Shown here piece by piece: positions 31,671 through 62,700 of a stretch of DNA of 64,000 bases. Every line of letters begins with the position of its first letter. Position 1 is the stretch's first letter. The stretch is taken from positions 173,501 through 237,500 of the forward strand of contig RPFO01000934.1 in the NCBI GenBank assembly GCA_009746045.1, in the 5' to 3' direction. This DNA is from Mesostigma viride (taxonomy: Eukaryota > Streptophyta > Mesostigmatophyceae > Mesostigmatales > Mesostigmataceae). Under the pieces are notes generated by a model. That model was given only the letters and a program-made list of their open reading frames with translations. It ran no database searches and was not told the DNA's origin. The position numbers were made by a program, and so were the translations under genes.

Positions 31671-32760
31671 ATTAAATTAAATTAAATTAAAATCATAGCT
31701 CCGTTGGGAGCATATGTAACACATAGCCCTGAGAAAGGGGCATCTATGGGTTTGTAATACAATCAGGGCTACAACCTGCAGGTGGAGGATCAGTACAACT
31801 GTCACCTGCTCTGGGTGCACAAGGTGCACCTGCACCGCCATGATGGTTCATGCCTCCTTAACAAGCACAGGCACCCAGGGGGGGCTTGAGGAGAGGGCCT
31901 AGAAGGCCTGCATGACATATGGGGTGGAGGGTATGTGGCTAGGCCACAGCTGGTGTACACATGGCATCTCAGCAGAGAGTAACTCCCTGCATAGGCATCG
32001 CATGGCTAAATTCTTAATGCATCATCCATGGGAGGTCCCATTGTAGGCTGGGCGCGGCTAGATACTGAAAGCATCATCCATGGGGGCCATCATGGGCGCA
32101 CATGCGCGTGGGCCACTTGCAAGGCTAAGCCTATCTAATCTACACTACTGGTATATTCCCTAGCCTGGAGTGGCAGGAGGGGCCTGCCAGGGCTTGTGGT
32201 CAACGTGGATGACCGCCCCCCTCCATGCAGTATACCGGCTTCCCCCCTGCACGCTGCCGGAGCTGAAGGTAGGTCGGCCATAGCTCGCGTCGCCGCTGTT
32301 GCTGGGCCAAGGTCAAGTCGTCGTCCAGCGTGAAGCGAGTCTCCGAGAGCTTCTTGCGGCATTTAAGGAACGCCAGCTTGTCCGTCATGTACTTAAAGGT
32401 GAGGAGCACGGGTGCCGGGCCAGCCTTCCCCCGCGCGCGGGGGAGGCGGACAACCGACATGTCCAGCTCACCAGTGAGTAACATAGGGGCAAGAATGGCG
32501 CGCTTAACTGCCTCAAGGAGACTCGTGGAGGTCTCACCTGCCGGCTGGTCGAAGTGCTTGACGATGACATTGTGGCTGCGCTTGTCGAGCTCGGCCGCCT
32601 CGCGAAGGTCGAGGGCTTGCTGCTTGAGTTGTGCCGCGATGGTGGAGGTGGTGGAGGTGGTGTGATGCTTAAGCAAGTCCGCCCAGGTGGAGGGAACATC
32701 ACTGGCCGGGCCATGCAGCAGGTGCCGGCTGGGCAGCGATTTCCTGCACCGCTTGGGCCG
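31671..32760 (-). mobile_element. ORF1-only LINE-like element, second family, (ATTTA)n tail
   Basis: The minus-strand frame down to about 32200 encodes a segment with AAELDKRSHNVIVKHFDQP, VVRLPRARGKAGPAPVLLTF and FTLDDDLTLAQQQRRRELWP. This has the typical order of a LINE ORF1 RRM-like domain followed by its C-terminal domain. A roughly 500-bp 3' untranslated region and (AAATT)n at 31670-31690 follow. TACGCCCAA on both sides (31662-31670 and 32761-32769) is a likely target duplication. It is 5'-truncated within ORF1 and has no RT. Confidence 0.75.
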
Positions 32761-32779
32761 TACGCCCAAGCGTGCGTGT

Positions 32780-33570
32780 AGGTGAGGTAGAACTGCGTGG
32801 GTGTCACCGCCTTCCCCACTCACGGGACAAGGCGGCTCCCCCACCAGTCCTGCTCACCTTCCCCTCCCGTCAGAGGACAAGAAGCGGTTCCTCTCTCGTC
32901 GCAAGCGGTTGCACGACCTCACCTGGACGCTGGACGACGACCCCCGCTCAGCAGCAGCAGCGACGCGACCTGTGGCCGGAGTACCTCTGCCACAAGCAGG
33001 ACCCCCAGAAGCCCAAGGTGTACTGGAGGGGCGGGGACCTGATGATTAACCACAAGATGTGGACGCCCCCAGCGGGCTAGACTAGCTAATAGCCCTAGCT
33101 TGTATCCATTGGTAGTCACTGCCGCTATGGCAGCCATGCTTAGAATGTTTGCCTAGCCGTGCCAACTTACCTAGTCACGTGCACAGCTAACGCACGGTAC
33201 ACAACCAGCCATAGCCTTAGCTTAGTCCTTGTACAGCCATGCTACGTCTTGGCTATGATCAGTTTACTCGCCCACGCTCCTTGTTATGCCATGCTCACAT
33301 GGGTCTTATTGCACCCACAGATTGCCGGATCGTTAGCGTGTCCGTTTAGCTAACGTGCACGCTTACATGGGTCTTATTGCACCCACAGTTTGCCGGATCG
33401 TTAGCTTGTCCTTTAGCTAGCGTGCCCGAATGCAGCTGCGGCATGCCTTAGGCATGAAGGAGACTGGGGGTCTCTGCCCTTTCTCCTGTTGTGCACACAC
33501 AGGGATTAAAAGCACTTCGGTGCTCCGTGACTCCCCAACGGGAGCACGAGTTTAATTAATTAATTAATTA
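32780..33570 (+). mobile_element. ORF1-only LINE-like element, copy C, TTAA tail
   Basis: Plus-strand ORF1 domain (32780-33080; WRGGDLMINHKMWTPPAG then TAG). The 3' untranslated region and terminal hairpins are colinear with copies A and B, then (TTAA)n runs to 33570. One frameshift lies near 32940. An internal 75-bp duplication of the TGGGTCTTATTGCACCCACA region (33298 and 33366) is specific to this copy. Confidence 0.8.
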
Positions 33571-34220
33571 ATGGCCGACCTACCTCCGCGGCTCGAGCTC
33601 TGGGATCCGGCAGACAGCGGCAGGGAAGAAGTCGGCCTACATACTGGAGGGGGCCGGGCGGTCATCTACGTGGACCTGCACAAGCCCTGGCAGGCGACCC
33701 GGCCCGCTGCCGGCCCCAGCACCCCCAGCACCCCCAGCCTAGGGGACTATAGCAGGAGTGTAGACTAGTAGTAAGGCATAGTAGATGTGGCCATGCACAT
33801 GTATGCCTATGATGGGATCCACACCAGATGCTGCATTAGCATTCATGTAGTCAGCCTTGCTTTGACCACGTACCATGCAGGGAGCTACTCTCTGTTGAGA
33901 TGCCGGCCATGCCCTAGCTATTGCCTAACCATAACAATCATCTTCCACCCCATGCCCGTCCTTTTAGATATGATACATCATGGTAGTGCAGGTGCACCTC
34001 GTGGCTGTTTACATCCCCCACCTGCATGCAGGTAGTAGCCTATATTGTCAGGTTACCATACGCCCCTTCTCATGGGGATATGTGTTACATATGCTCCCCA
34101 CGTGAGATATGTTTCAATTTAATTTAATTTAATTTAATTTAATTTAATTTAATTTACTACAATAGTAATTTAATTTAATTTAATTTAATTTAATTTAATT
34201 TAATTTAATTTAATTTAACC
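33571..34220 (+). mobile_element. Second-family ORF1 3' part with long (ATTTA)n tail
   Basis: The frame 33571-33768 (start MADLPPRLELWDPADSGREE) corresponds to the C-terminus of the 31671-32760 element. The 3' region also matches (for example GCAGGGAGCTACTCTCTG at 33877). The tail of (ATTTA)n at 34117-34218 is interrupted once near 34155. It is truncated at its 5' end exactly where copy C stops. Confidence 0.75.
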
Positions 34221-34221
34221 C

Positions 34222-34782
34222 ATAGTCTGGGAATGGGTTTTGGCATTTTTAGATCCCTCAAAATGGAAAAAAAAAATCATAACTCATGGGCCACAACTCC
34301 AAATACCCCCAACCAAGGTACTATCAGTATCTACCATTCAGGAAGGGCTTTCGGAAGGGCTTTCAGAAAATGCAATAATATAACGAGTCCATTAAGTGAT
34401 TTGCAAGATATTCACTGTCAAAGTTGGACAAAAGACTTTCATTTTCAGGTAAGCAAAAGCCCCTTAGATAACACCTACTGTGAGGGTCGCCTGAACCTCA
34501 ATATTAACATTGGACAATTTCATTGGATGGTGCCACCATGACTGCACGGATAGCCCATCTGACCTAAAAAATCCGCACACTTATGTGTGTGGGCTACGCG
34601 CGCGTAAAAGCTATATCCATGGAATGCCACACAGTTATGCATTGTATACAGCCACATAGGACTGTCAAAAGTGCTGGGAAACAAAGAAGTTGCTAAACCA
34701 GCACCAACGGAATGTCATCCTCCAAAAATACACCGCAAACAGTCTGAGCAGATTTGGGGCTAACAGCACTTATACAGGAGGC
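34222..34782. other. No gene seen
   Basis: AT-rich anonymous sequence between retroelement copies. Confidence 0.5.
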
Positions 34783-34794
34783 ATGGAAAACTGC

Positions 34795-34971
34795 GTCTGT
34801 GGGGGCTCCGCGTGTGACCGCGTATGGCATTCATAGCGATTCGGGCCGTGGTGCCCACAACCCTGTAACTGGGACCTAGATAGCTTACATAATCCATTCC
34901 ATCCCATGTTCTCCTCCCACTGAGGACTTATGCTCACGTGACGCAGTCACGTGTCTATTAATGAATAATTA
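34795..34971 (+). mobile_element. 177-bp LINE 3' end with 12-bp target duplication
   Basis: Matches the last bases of the LINE at 24888-26121, including the CACGTGACGCAGTCACGTG hairpin and a short TTAATGAATAATTAAT tail. ATGGAAAACTGC flanks both ends (34783-34794 and 34972-34983). Confidence 0.9.
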
Positions 34972-34983
34972 ATGGAAAACTGC

Positions 34984-35925
34984 TGCAAGAGGCACTGATA
35001 CACTTGTAAAACAACGATGTATATACGACAGATCCTGTGCAAACGACATGCAAACACGTTGCCGTACCTCGATCGCGACCTTTCCGGGTTCTGCTGGCCG
35101 GGACCCTCACATCTCGATCACACGGGCTAATGCTTTAATCCAGGCATAGGCCGCGCCATAGCCGCACAATGCATGCATCCGCCATGATTACTGACCAGGT
35201 TGATGTTCTGTGGAAAGATGACCTATTAACGCATCCGAATCGACAGGGACGCTGCTGCGGATGTCCCGTACCGAAACTGGGTGCTGGGCCGGCTGGCACA
35301 GACTGCCCGGCCACAAGAAGAATATCGAAATTATATGACATGCCATGACTCATCTGGTACTGGCGACCAAGAAAGCAGTAGTTTCCTACCTGTATTTTCC
35401 CAATGCTATACATCTGGCCATCCCTGACCTACGACAATCACGCATCATCATTTTGAGCAACATTCTGAGCCGTTACAAGCTGCGAGACGCAAAATTTCCT
35501 TGATAACGGCACGCTGGCAGCCATATCTAGTTACGCGCGTGCAAGTAAAATTTTCCCGCCAAAGTCATGTGACACTTTCTCAATACGCGTTGTAATTATC
35601 AGGCTATTGCGAATATCACCCCCACACCTATGCATCGCCTTCGTCCCTAAGTGTTCCCAGACCCACCGGACAACTTCCCTCCGTCACGGGTGGCGCGGCG
35701 CTCCGGGAATTGAGCGGCGCGCCACAGGGAGTCAAACAGTGCCATATATCGGACTGTTTCCGGATTATAAGCTAATCCGTTCATTTGCGGACGTTGCTGA
35801 TAACCATGGGTTTCATCATCTGCAGTTGTGGCCTTGACCATCAGGCCACAATCAGGGCTTCGCCTTGGGAACTAAATCAGTAAAAAATGGTGAATCCACT
35901 TCTTAGTCATAATGATATGAAGTTC
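34984..35925. other. SEC3 downstream flank, no gene established
   Basis: A minus-strand stretch at 35135-35413 has an open frame with donor- and acceptor-like sites (for example CAG|GTAGGA near 35395), but no recognisable domain. I do not call it. Confidence 0.4.
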
Positions 35926-35928
35926 ATG

Positions 35929-35934
35929 TTTATT
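35929..35934 (-). promoter_or_regulatory. Poly(A) signal of SEC3
   Basis: AATAAA on the minus strand, about 20 bases after the SEC3 TAA. Confidence 0.5.
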
Positions 35935-35954
35935 GACAGAAGCTCTTGTCATGG

Positions 35955-54847
<18,893 letters not shown>

Positions 54848-56657
54848 TTTAAATATTGCGTCGTCGGTCGTTATTCACAGAGATAGTGAGGTAACGCTAG
54901 ATAATAGGCAGCCCCCAGGGGGTTCCAGCACATCCCATGTGGCGCAGCTTACGCCGCGATCTCCGGACGCTGGACGTCCTCAAGATCAAAGAGGGGTTCA
55001 TAATTGCTACATGCGAGGCCAATTCACACCAGACCCCAACACCAAACTTCGAAATCAAGGCTCACTTAGATTAGGATATGAGAAATATTCAGCATTCTCG
55101 CAAGCAAATATAATGACATTGTACCAACAACCTCATGTTGATCCTTTAATATCATGTTTTATATCTGCCATCGCTCCTCAATATCGTAGAAAAACCACAA
55201 TTATGTCCTGTCAAAATGACAAAATCCATAGCTACCGTAGCACTTCGGGTAGCCCGAATGCCCGCATGAGTCATGACTGTAGTTACAGTCTGTACAGTAA
55301 AGGCTAATAAGCCTGCCGTTCGCAACAACAAAAGTGACGCCGTGACCGGTGACACAGGACACTTGACGCCGTGACGGTCTGACGGACCTGGGGACAAGTG
55401 GAGCTTCCTCACTGGACTCAAGCAGCGGGGGAGGGTGGCAGAACAAGGTTCCGCTTCACGAGAAACGCTGCAGTGAGGGGGCACTTGCGCAGTGAGGCCG
55501 CACGTGCGCAGGAAATGCCAAATTTTCTCAAATTTTACAATACGCTGCGTCAGGGTTATGGGTCGTAATTTTCATTGCCATGCGCGGACAGGTCTTTCTC
55601 CAATCTTTTAATTGCATATGGATTGGGCTGGGAAACCATACCTCGTCGAATTTTATAGCGTGTTCTGTCAATTTGTTATGAAATCCGTTTAGTGTTTGCT
55701 TGGAATATTGCCATGTTCACAAAACCGCTGTTTCCAGGAATTGCAGCAGAAAATTGGCTCATGAGTACTGATATCCTGAAGAGTTCTTCTGAATTGTAAA
55801 CATGTCCGGGTAAGCATGTTACGTTTGTATCTGAATGAGGAAGAGATGAAGGAAAGAAAGAAGTTAAGCCTGCCTGGGAAACTTGAGGAAGGAAATTAAT
55901 TGATATTATCATTACTATTTTGGTGTTTGACGAGCCCTGCAAACCGAATTTACTATCCTATTTACTATCCTATGCTTCACCACACTGTCCTCTTAACAGC
56001 TAGCCAGTACCACGGTGGGCCTATCGATAAAGGAATGGGACTTCTGCGCATGTTTTGGAGCATGAAATGCTGTTTTGGCTTGTTGTAGGATGTCAGCCAT
56101 GCATTTTCAAGGAAAAGGTCCTTGCAAAGTCTTGGTCCGCATCGTGGCGATGGCGCGAGCATGTAGCATCTCTGTTTAAATACCATGACACTCTTTTACT
56201 GGTTATGAGTACACCCACCTGCCCTGTCATGCTTGGGTGTGCTGCACTTGCTACGATGTCGTGATTTGCCAGAAACCCGGATGCCAGCAATGCCCATCCC
56301 TTGGAGGTTGCGCTGGGTCTCGCACCGAGTAAGTCTGTGTGTGCCGCGGATCCGCAATCCTCATATTCCGAATAGCTCGTGTGGTTTATCTAGAATGATG
56401 CAGAATGCTTTCCTGGATGCTGCAAGGGCAGTGGTCGATCCCCTACATGGTTAGGGCTATTGCCATACACCTGGGTCCATAAGCCTGCGCTCCTTACCAT
56501 GCTGCGCTAGTAACCCCCATACGTACCAGAGGATAACCTTGGGCAGACGTGCCCTAACTTGTATGGGTAGATGTGCCCTAATAATTTTGATTTGAATTGC
56601 TTCCTGTGCTGAATGCGCGCTTCTTCTACAGTATCCGCCCGTCTGAAAACGACATAA
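54848..56657. other. Divergent intergenic region between SEC3 and the plus-strand gene
   Basis: No gene seen. It should hold both promoters, since SEC3 starts at 54847 on the minus strand and the next gene lies on the plus strand. I see no unambiguous TATA or initiator element. Confidence 0.5.
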
Positions 56658-56744
56658 TTGTGGTGTATATATATCACGCTAAAACATCCAATAGCAAATG
56701 TTATATATATGCATGGTAATTATGGTTGTTGCGGCGCCCCAGCC

Positions 56745-59700
56745 ACCCAGCCGCCCATGGCTCAGCCCGCCAGAACACCGGCGGCCGCAATGAAGGGCCC
56801 ACCAAGCCGTGCGGAGGCCGACCCGACAGCTGGCGCGTACTTCAAGAGGCTTCATGAGCTTGCCGACAGCCCTGCCAGGGGCCAGGTAATTAGAACGATG
56901 ACTGATGAACCGGTGACACACATGCCACCATTTTGTGGGTAAGTTTGGTTTCGGGCATCAATGTTTAGAGCTGGAGCTAGTCAGATATGCCGAGGTGAAG
57001 GGGCGGTTTGCTTCTATCAAGCTAGCCCGATACCTGTCCCTTTCATGTCCAACTATGGGTGTCTCTCCGCCTATCTTCTCTTCAGTGCCAGGCGTCTGAA
57101 TATGATGTCGTTCTTTACGGCCTCCCTGTTCTTATTTCCGTCCTTGGCTGCTTACCAGAGCTGCTATTCTTAACATACCGTTGCTTTTTGCTATTCCATG
57201 AGTGGCTTGCTTATCTTCTCAACATACCGCTGCTTTTTGCTATTCCATGAGTGACTTGCTTATCTCCTTAACATACCGCTGCTTTTCTCGCGCGCCAATA
57301 TGTCCCTGGCATCCTGCACTGGTCCCTTCAAGCTTCAAAGGTGTTGGTGTCTGGTACATGGCACAGGCCCATATTTTCATCAACACATACAATGGCTTAT
57401 TTTTCCTCGCGCTTTGTGTTGGCTGAGAAAAAGCCGCACCTTTTGTTGTTGCCTTGCAGCTCTATTCCATGTTGACGTTGAATAACCACTAACCATTCTG
57501 ATAAGCCGAGAATTCAAATCACAAATTCATTTTTCGAGAATTAAAATTTAGAATCTATAGTAATGAGAGTTCAACTGATGAAAATGTAATAAAAAGGTAC
57601 AAAATTGTATGTATATCCATTTCATATTCATTTTCAAAAGTTTTGATTTTTTTTTTCTTTTGGTAAAAGTTTAACTTCAAAATTAAATAGAAGTTCTGTT
57701 AAAGATATAATGATTGAAGCTGCAAAATTACAATCTGTATTTTCTAGTTCTATTGTTTTGTAAGTTATTGCCAGAAACTTTGATGCACCAGATACAGAGC
57801 TCCTGGACACCTTGCTTACAACTTCCCTGCGACCTCCCTTTTTCTTTTCTACATCGGTGCCTGAAATAAACACGGTACCTGCCAAACAGCTGCTGGACAC
57901 CCTGCTCGCCATCTCATCGAAGCGCTACGAGCGGCCCATGCGGCCCAACATTGAGCACGCCACGCTGCTAGCCTCCATCATCGACCGTGCGCTCGCCTCA
58001 CTGCAAGAGGCAACCGCCGCCAGCGCGCTGCTCACGAATGACGCACGCCACAGTGCCATAGCGGGCAATCACAGCGCGGTGGGCAACGGCAGTGTCGTGG
58101 TGGGCGATCACATATGCCCACGGGGTCCCTGGACCTCGGAGTCTGTCGGGCAAGGCGCGGCCATTCTCGAATGTGTGCTGCTGATCCTGGCGGCATGGGC
58201 GGCGTCTCCAGTGGATGCTACTGGGGTGCCGCGTAAGTGAATCTGGTGGGGGTTCAGCATTAGGTGCCATTAGAGTGGTTTAGGGCTAGGGTGGGGCTGG
58301 TGGGGCTGCCAATGCTGCTGGGGATTAAATATACTGATGCTGGTGCGGCAAGCAGTATTGATGGGTGACAACCTAGGTAATCAATACTACTTGCCACACC
58401 AGCAAAAGCAGTGATTACCTTGGCCAGCATCCGCAGTGATTATTGACGGTGTTTATCTGACTGATTGACAGTAACTATTATTGACACTACTTACCTGTCA
58501 TTGACGGTATTTCATATGATCGAAAGTAATCTAGGCTATTCCCGTGTGCCCGTTACTGTTCCCGGTACTAACAAAAACAAAAATAGAAATAAATGATGTA
58601 TTGTTACTATTATCTAGGCTTTTCCCGTGTGCGGTGTGCCCGCCACGTCTCCCAACGTATCCAGCGCGAGGCTGTCAGACTCACGCATTCACGGCATCAC
58701 CGCAGGCTCACAGACACGGGTCCCATGAACCTTGAATCGCGTGTCTGCTCTCGCAAGGCCCCAGTCTCATGGACCTGTCAGCCACATTGGCAACTGGGAA
58801 TGACAGTTGCGCAGGGACAGTTGGGGCTGACAACTGCCATAACAACACAGTCGTATATTCTAATTAAGTTACTAGTATATGACTGCCATATATACGCGAC
58901 CAGCGGCTGCCATAACAGCCACTGCTCACATGGCTCGGTAGATCTCCTGCTGGATGCCGCAATTTCAAATTTATTTGTTACGCTGATGGCTAGTACCACT
59001 ATGTAGCTAGTACGTAGCTACTAGGTTCACAAGGGCCTCTACATCACCCATTCTGCTGCATCGCGATCATGTGTCATGCCGGCCTTTTTCTCTATTTTCC
59101 CCGAGGCAAGCTTGTGTTCTCAGCGTGAGGAGCTTGTTATTACAAGACTTCAACAAGGTGTGTTGTTTTGTGGCTGCCTCGTGGGAACAGGGGGGCGTGA
59201 GGTCCCTGAGGTGCTGGCTGCAGTCACGCGGACCGTTGCATCTGCCCTGGAGGTTGACTCCCAGGGGCCGCCCGTCCGGGGCGCCCATGCCCAGAGAGAG
59301 GGCCATGTGTTGGGGGCCAGTCGTGGAGGCATTGCTTCTGCCGGCGGACGCGAGTTGCCAGCACCCCTGCCACTGGTGACCTGTCTCCCACTGCCGGCAG
59401 TCATGCTATTTTTAGGAGCCACGGTGGCAGCTGGTAAGACTGGGCGTGGTGTTTGTTGTTGATAAGGTCGCCGTGTGCTTGCTATGGTGTTGTAACTGCA
59501 CTGGTGAAGTGGTTGGCATAAAAGTGGTTGCCAAAGCTCGTTCACACTCATGAGAGGAGAGCGTGCGACTGGGGCGAGAGGCGCTTTGTTCCAGGCATTT
59601 TCTGCCAGTGGCTGTACGGGCAAAGTGGGTGGGGCTTGTTTGATCAGTATGCTACTTGAATTTGTTAGTATTGTGGCGTTTGTGGTTACAAACAATCTGA

Positions 59701-62700
59701 TCAGTAGCTTGGTACGTAGGGAATCGCTGGCCCGTGATATACCCCTCCCTCTCCAGACACCGGGCGTGCACCAACAAGCTTCTTGGATGTTGTGTTGTAG
59801 GACTCATTGGCCAGGGCCTGAGGGCCATGGATCCGACAGACCTGCGCTACGGCTTCGCACGGCAACCGCTTTTAAAAGGGGGTTGGATCAGGAAAATTTG
59901 CTAGCAATTTGTAGCCAAGCGCCACAGTAGCACAAACCCACATTCAAGAGGGCCGCCCCCTGTCCTTGAAGCATCGGATTCAATCCTTTCAGTGTAAGCA
60001 TCGGACGAATAGTAAAGGGAACTCTGCTACGTGTACAGATCGACACGAACCCGAAAGTGAGGGCAGGTGTTCCTATCATGGCACCTATGGGCCGTGCACA
60101 CCTGCCCTCACTTTTGAAGTATCCGGCTGATCTATCCTATAAGCAGTGTTGCCCCTAGTTTTGGTACGACACCTACACTAATGGAAGTGCTTCTGCTCTT
60201 GGATTACCTCTGTGAGCATGCTGCCCCGATTCCCTCTCGGCATTTTGGTATCCTCCCATATCCCAATAATACAAGTACATAATAATATTTGGTATCCTCC
60301 CATATCCCAATAGTCCTAGTACATAATAATATTTGGTATCCTCCCATATCCCAATAGTCCTAGTACATAATAATATTTGGTATCCTCCCATATCCCAATA
60401 ATACTAGTACATAATAATATTTGGTATCCTCCCATATCCCAATAATACTAGTACATAATAATATTTGGTATCCTCCCATATCCCAATAATACTAGTACAT
60501 AATTATATACAACTGTAGCATGTATAATAGTACTGGTAATAGTATACTACTATTATAGCAACAATGAACAAAGGGCCACGTAGATATTTTTTCGCACCGG
60601 AGGTAGTAGTCTACTGCTATAATTTTCCCGGTAACCCATGGCTTCTAACCCCTAGCGCCTGACCCGTGACCCCATACCCATGGCATCCGGCACGGTTTCC
60701 CCGTGCCAAACGCAGCAGACGGGACGCGCGGTGGCGGCGATGCTGGTGACAAGATGGAGGGTGCCCAAGTGTCGGTTGCCAGCACATGGGAGGTGTGCTA
60801 CTCGAGTATCGTCTACCTGCTGTCACGTCACGGGGATCTCGTCTGGTACGTGGGAAGGAGAGCACATGTTTTTTCCTTTCTTTAAATACCTAGAGTGTTG
60901 TTCCATCATGGTACTTACGCGTTGAAGTCCCTCCTGAAAGTATATAGTGGTATGTATATTTAGCGCTTTTGGCCTGGGGAGCAATTCGCAAACCATCGTA
61001 ATGAAGACTCCCCTCTGTTGCTTCCAACCGATGTTAGTTCCTTCCTAAATATCTTTGTCCCGTCATACGTATAAGATAACGGCAGGCTCGAGCTACCATG
61101 GTCCGGATTCTCCAGATTTCTGGCCTGCGCGTGTTGTCTCCTGGATACCAAGATCACCGGTCACTATAGTATATAGTAATGCCGTGCCTGCGCTGGTTGT
61201 CTCATGGCCACGTTTCTCTATTCCTTCCGATCAAAGATTCTGTTCCTTGCTAGATATCCTTTGCCCCTTCATATGTGTGCCTGTTCCTTCCTAAACCTCG
61301 TTGTTCCTTCCTATTGAAGTGAGCAGGAGCAGTTGCACAACTGTCCTTCTCGACTGCCAAGCTTGTCTCCCACGTACAGCGCTCCCACGTTGTGATGTGG
61401 CATTGTCCAGGCGTGTTTCTTTCAAAGATCATCTGTCCCAGAGTAAAAAAACTCTGCCTTTTTCATGTAATTAAGGCTCACTTCAGTAAGCCCTGATTTT
61501 GTGGTTCTTTACAGCATGTGGACTGCCGAGATCGTGTCCCGAAAATTAGCAACCGTGTTATCTTAGATGCTTGGTCTAGTGGTGAACCATGGCATGTGGA
61601 CTATCTATGACAGTGCTCTGTATCTATTATGCACCCTCGTACACACATGATGATGTCTATATATAATAATGCGTGCAGGGGCGCCGCTCAGCCTGCGCTG
61701 GTCCTGTCCGGCGTGGGCCACCTGATGGGCACCTGCCAGGGGGAGCGGCTCTCGCGGCTTGCGAGTGCGCTGCTGGGCTCGTGGCAGAGGCAGGGGGCGC
61801 CCGCTGGGATGCCCCAGGGTGTCGGGTTGTCGCGAATCCGCTCGGTCGTTTTGGAGGGAAAGCTGCTGTTGGCCATGGTGCGTGCCCCAAGCCCTTGCTT
61901 ACTAGTCACTTGACAGTGTTTGGCACTTTCCCAAAGGTGTCGTCGATCGAGATGCAAGCTAATATGCTTCAGAGGGAAGCTGGTGTGGACGCTGGTGTGT
62001 GATTTTCAGTCGTTCCTGGTTAGTCATTCAATCGTGTTCAGTGCATGATTGCTGCCCTGGGCTCTTCGAGAGACCCCTTGCTCAAGGGGTAGGATTCTGC
62101 AGTTCTATTCATTCATTGGTCTCTGGAATGTAGCTGATAGTCTCGGTTGAAATCGATGCGCACGTGCGCCTGGCATGGCAAGAGTGCTTTGGACATACCC
62201 CACCATCACCCACCCCATCCTTACCCATGTTGGCCCAGTGGTGGGTCAAGAAATGACAACGCACGGTTATGAAGGTCACACATGACATTTGGTTGGAGGG
62301 ACATTTACAGAACAGAAATCGGTAAGAGGTGGGAGCACTTTTTAGTGCAGTAGCCACCTGGATGATGCGTTAAGCCTAAGCCTAAGTCCTCGGACTCTTA
62401 ACCCAAAACCCTTGCTGCTGCAGCCCAGAGCACACCGCACACCTTTGCGGCTCGTGCTTCCATCGGTTGCTTCTGCATGGGGCCATGGGCAGCATCTCTG
62501 GCCCCAGCCCTTGCGATTGGTCTCGCATACGCTCACATGTGGAGCTTTTGTCCCTGTCCTTTTGCACCCTTTCATTCTTGCTTTTGCTTGGCTGCGTGGC
62601 TGGGCGCCTCACTGATGGCTTTGGGGACTTGCACGGTGCGCGCCTCTATGTGTGCTGCTGCGCACGACATCCCCATCCCCATCCCATCCGAATGGATCGT

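Noticed and set aside
35135-35413. Minus-strand gene downstream of SEC3
   Set aside because: A 92-codon frame with plausible splice sites but no recognisable domain and no second supporting exon.
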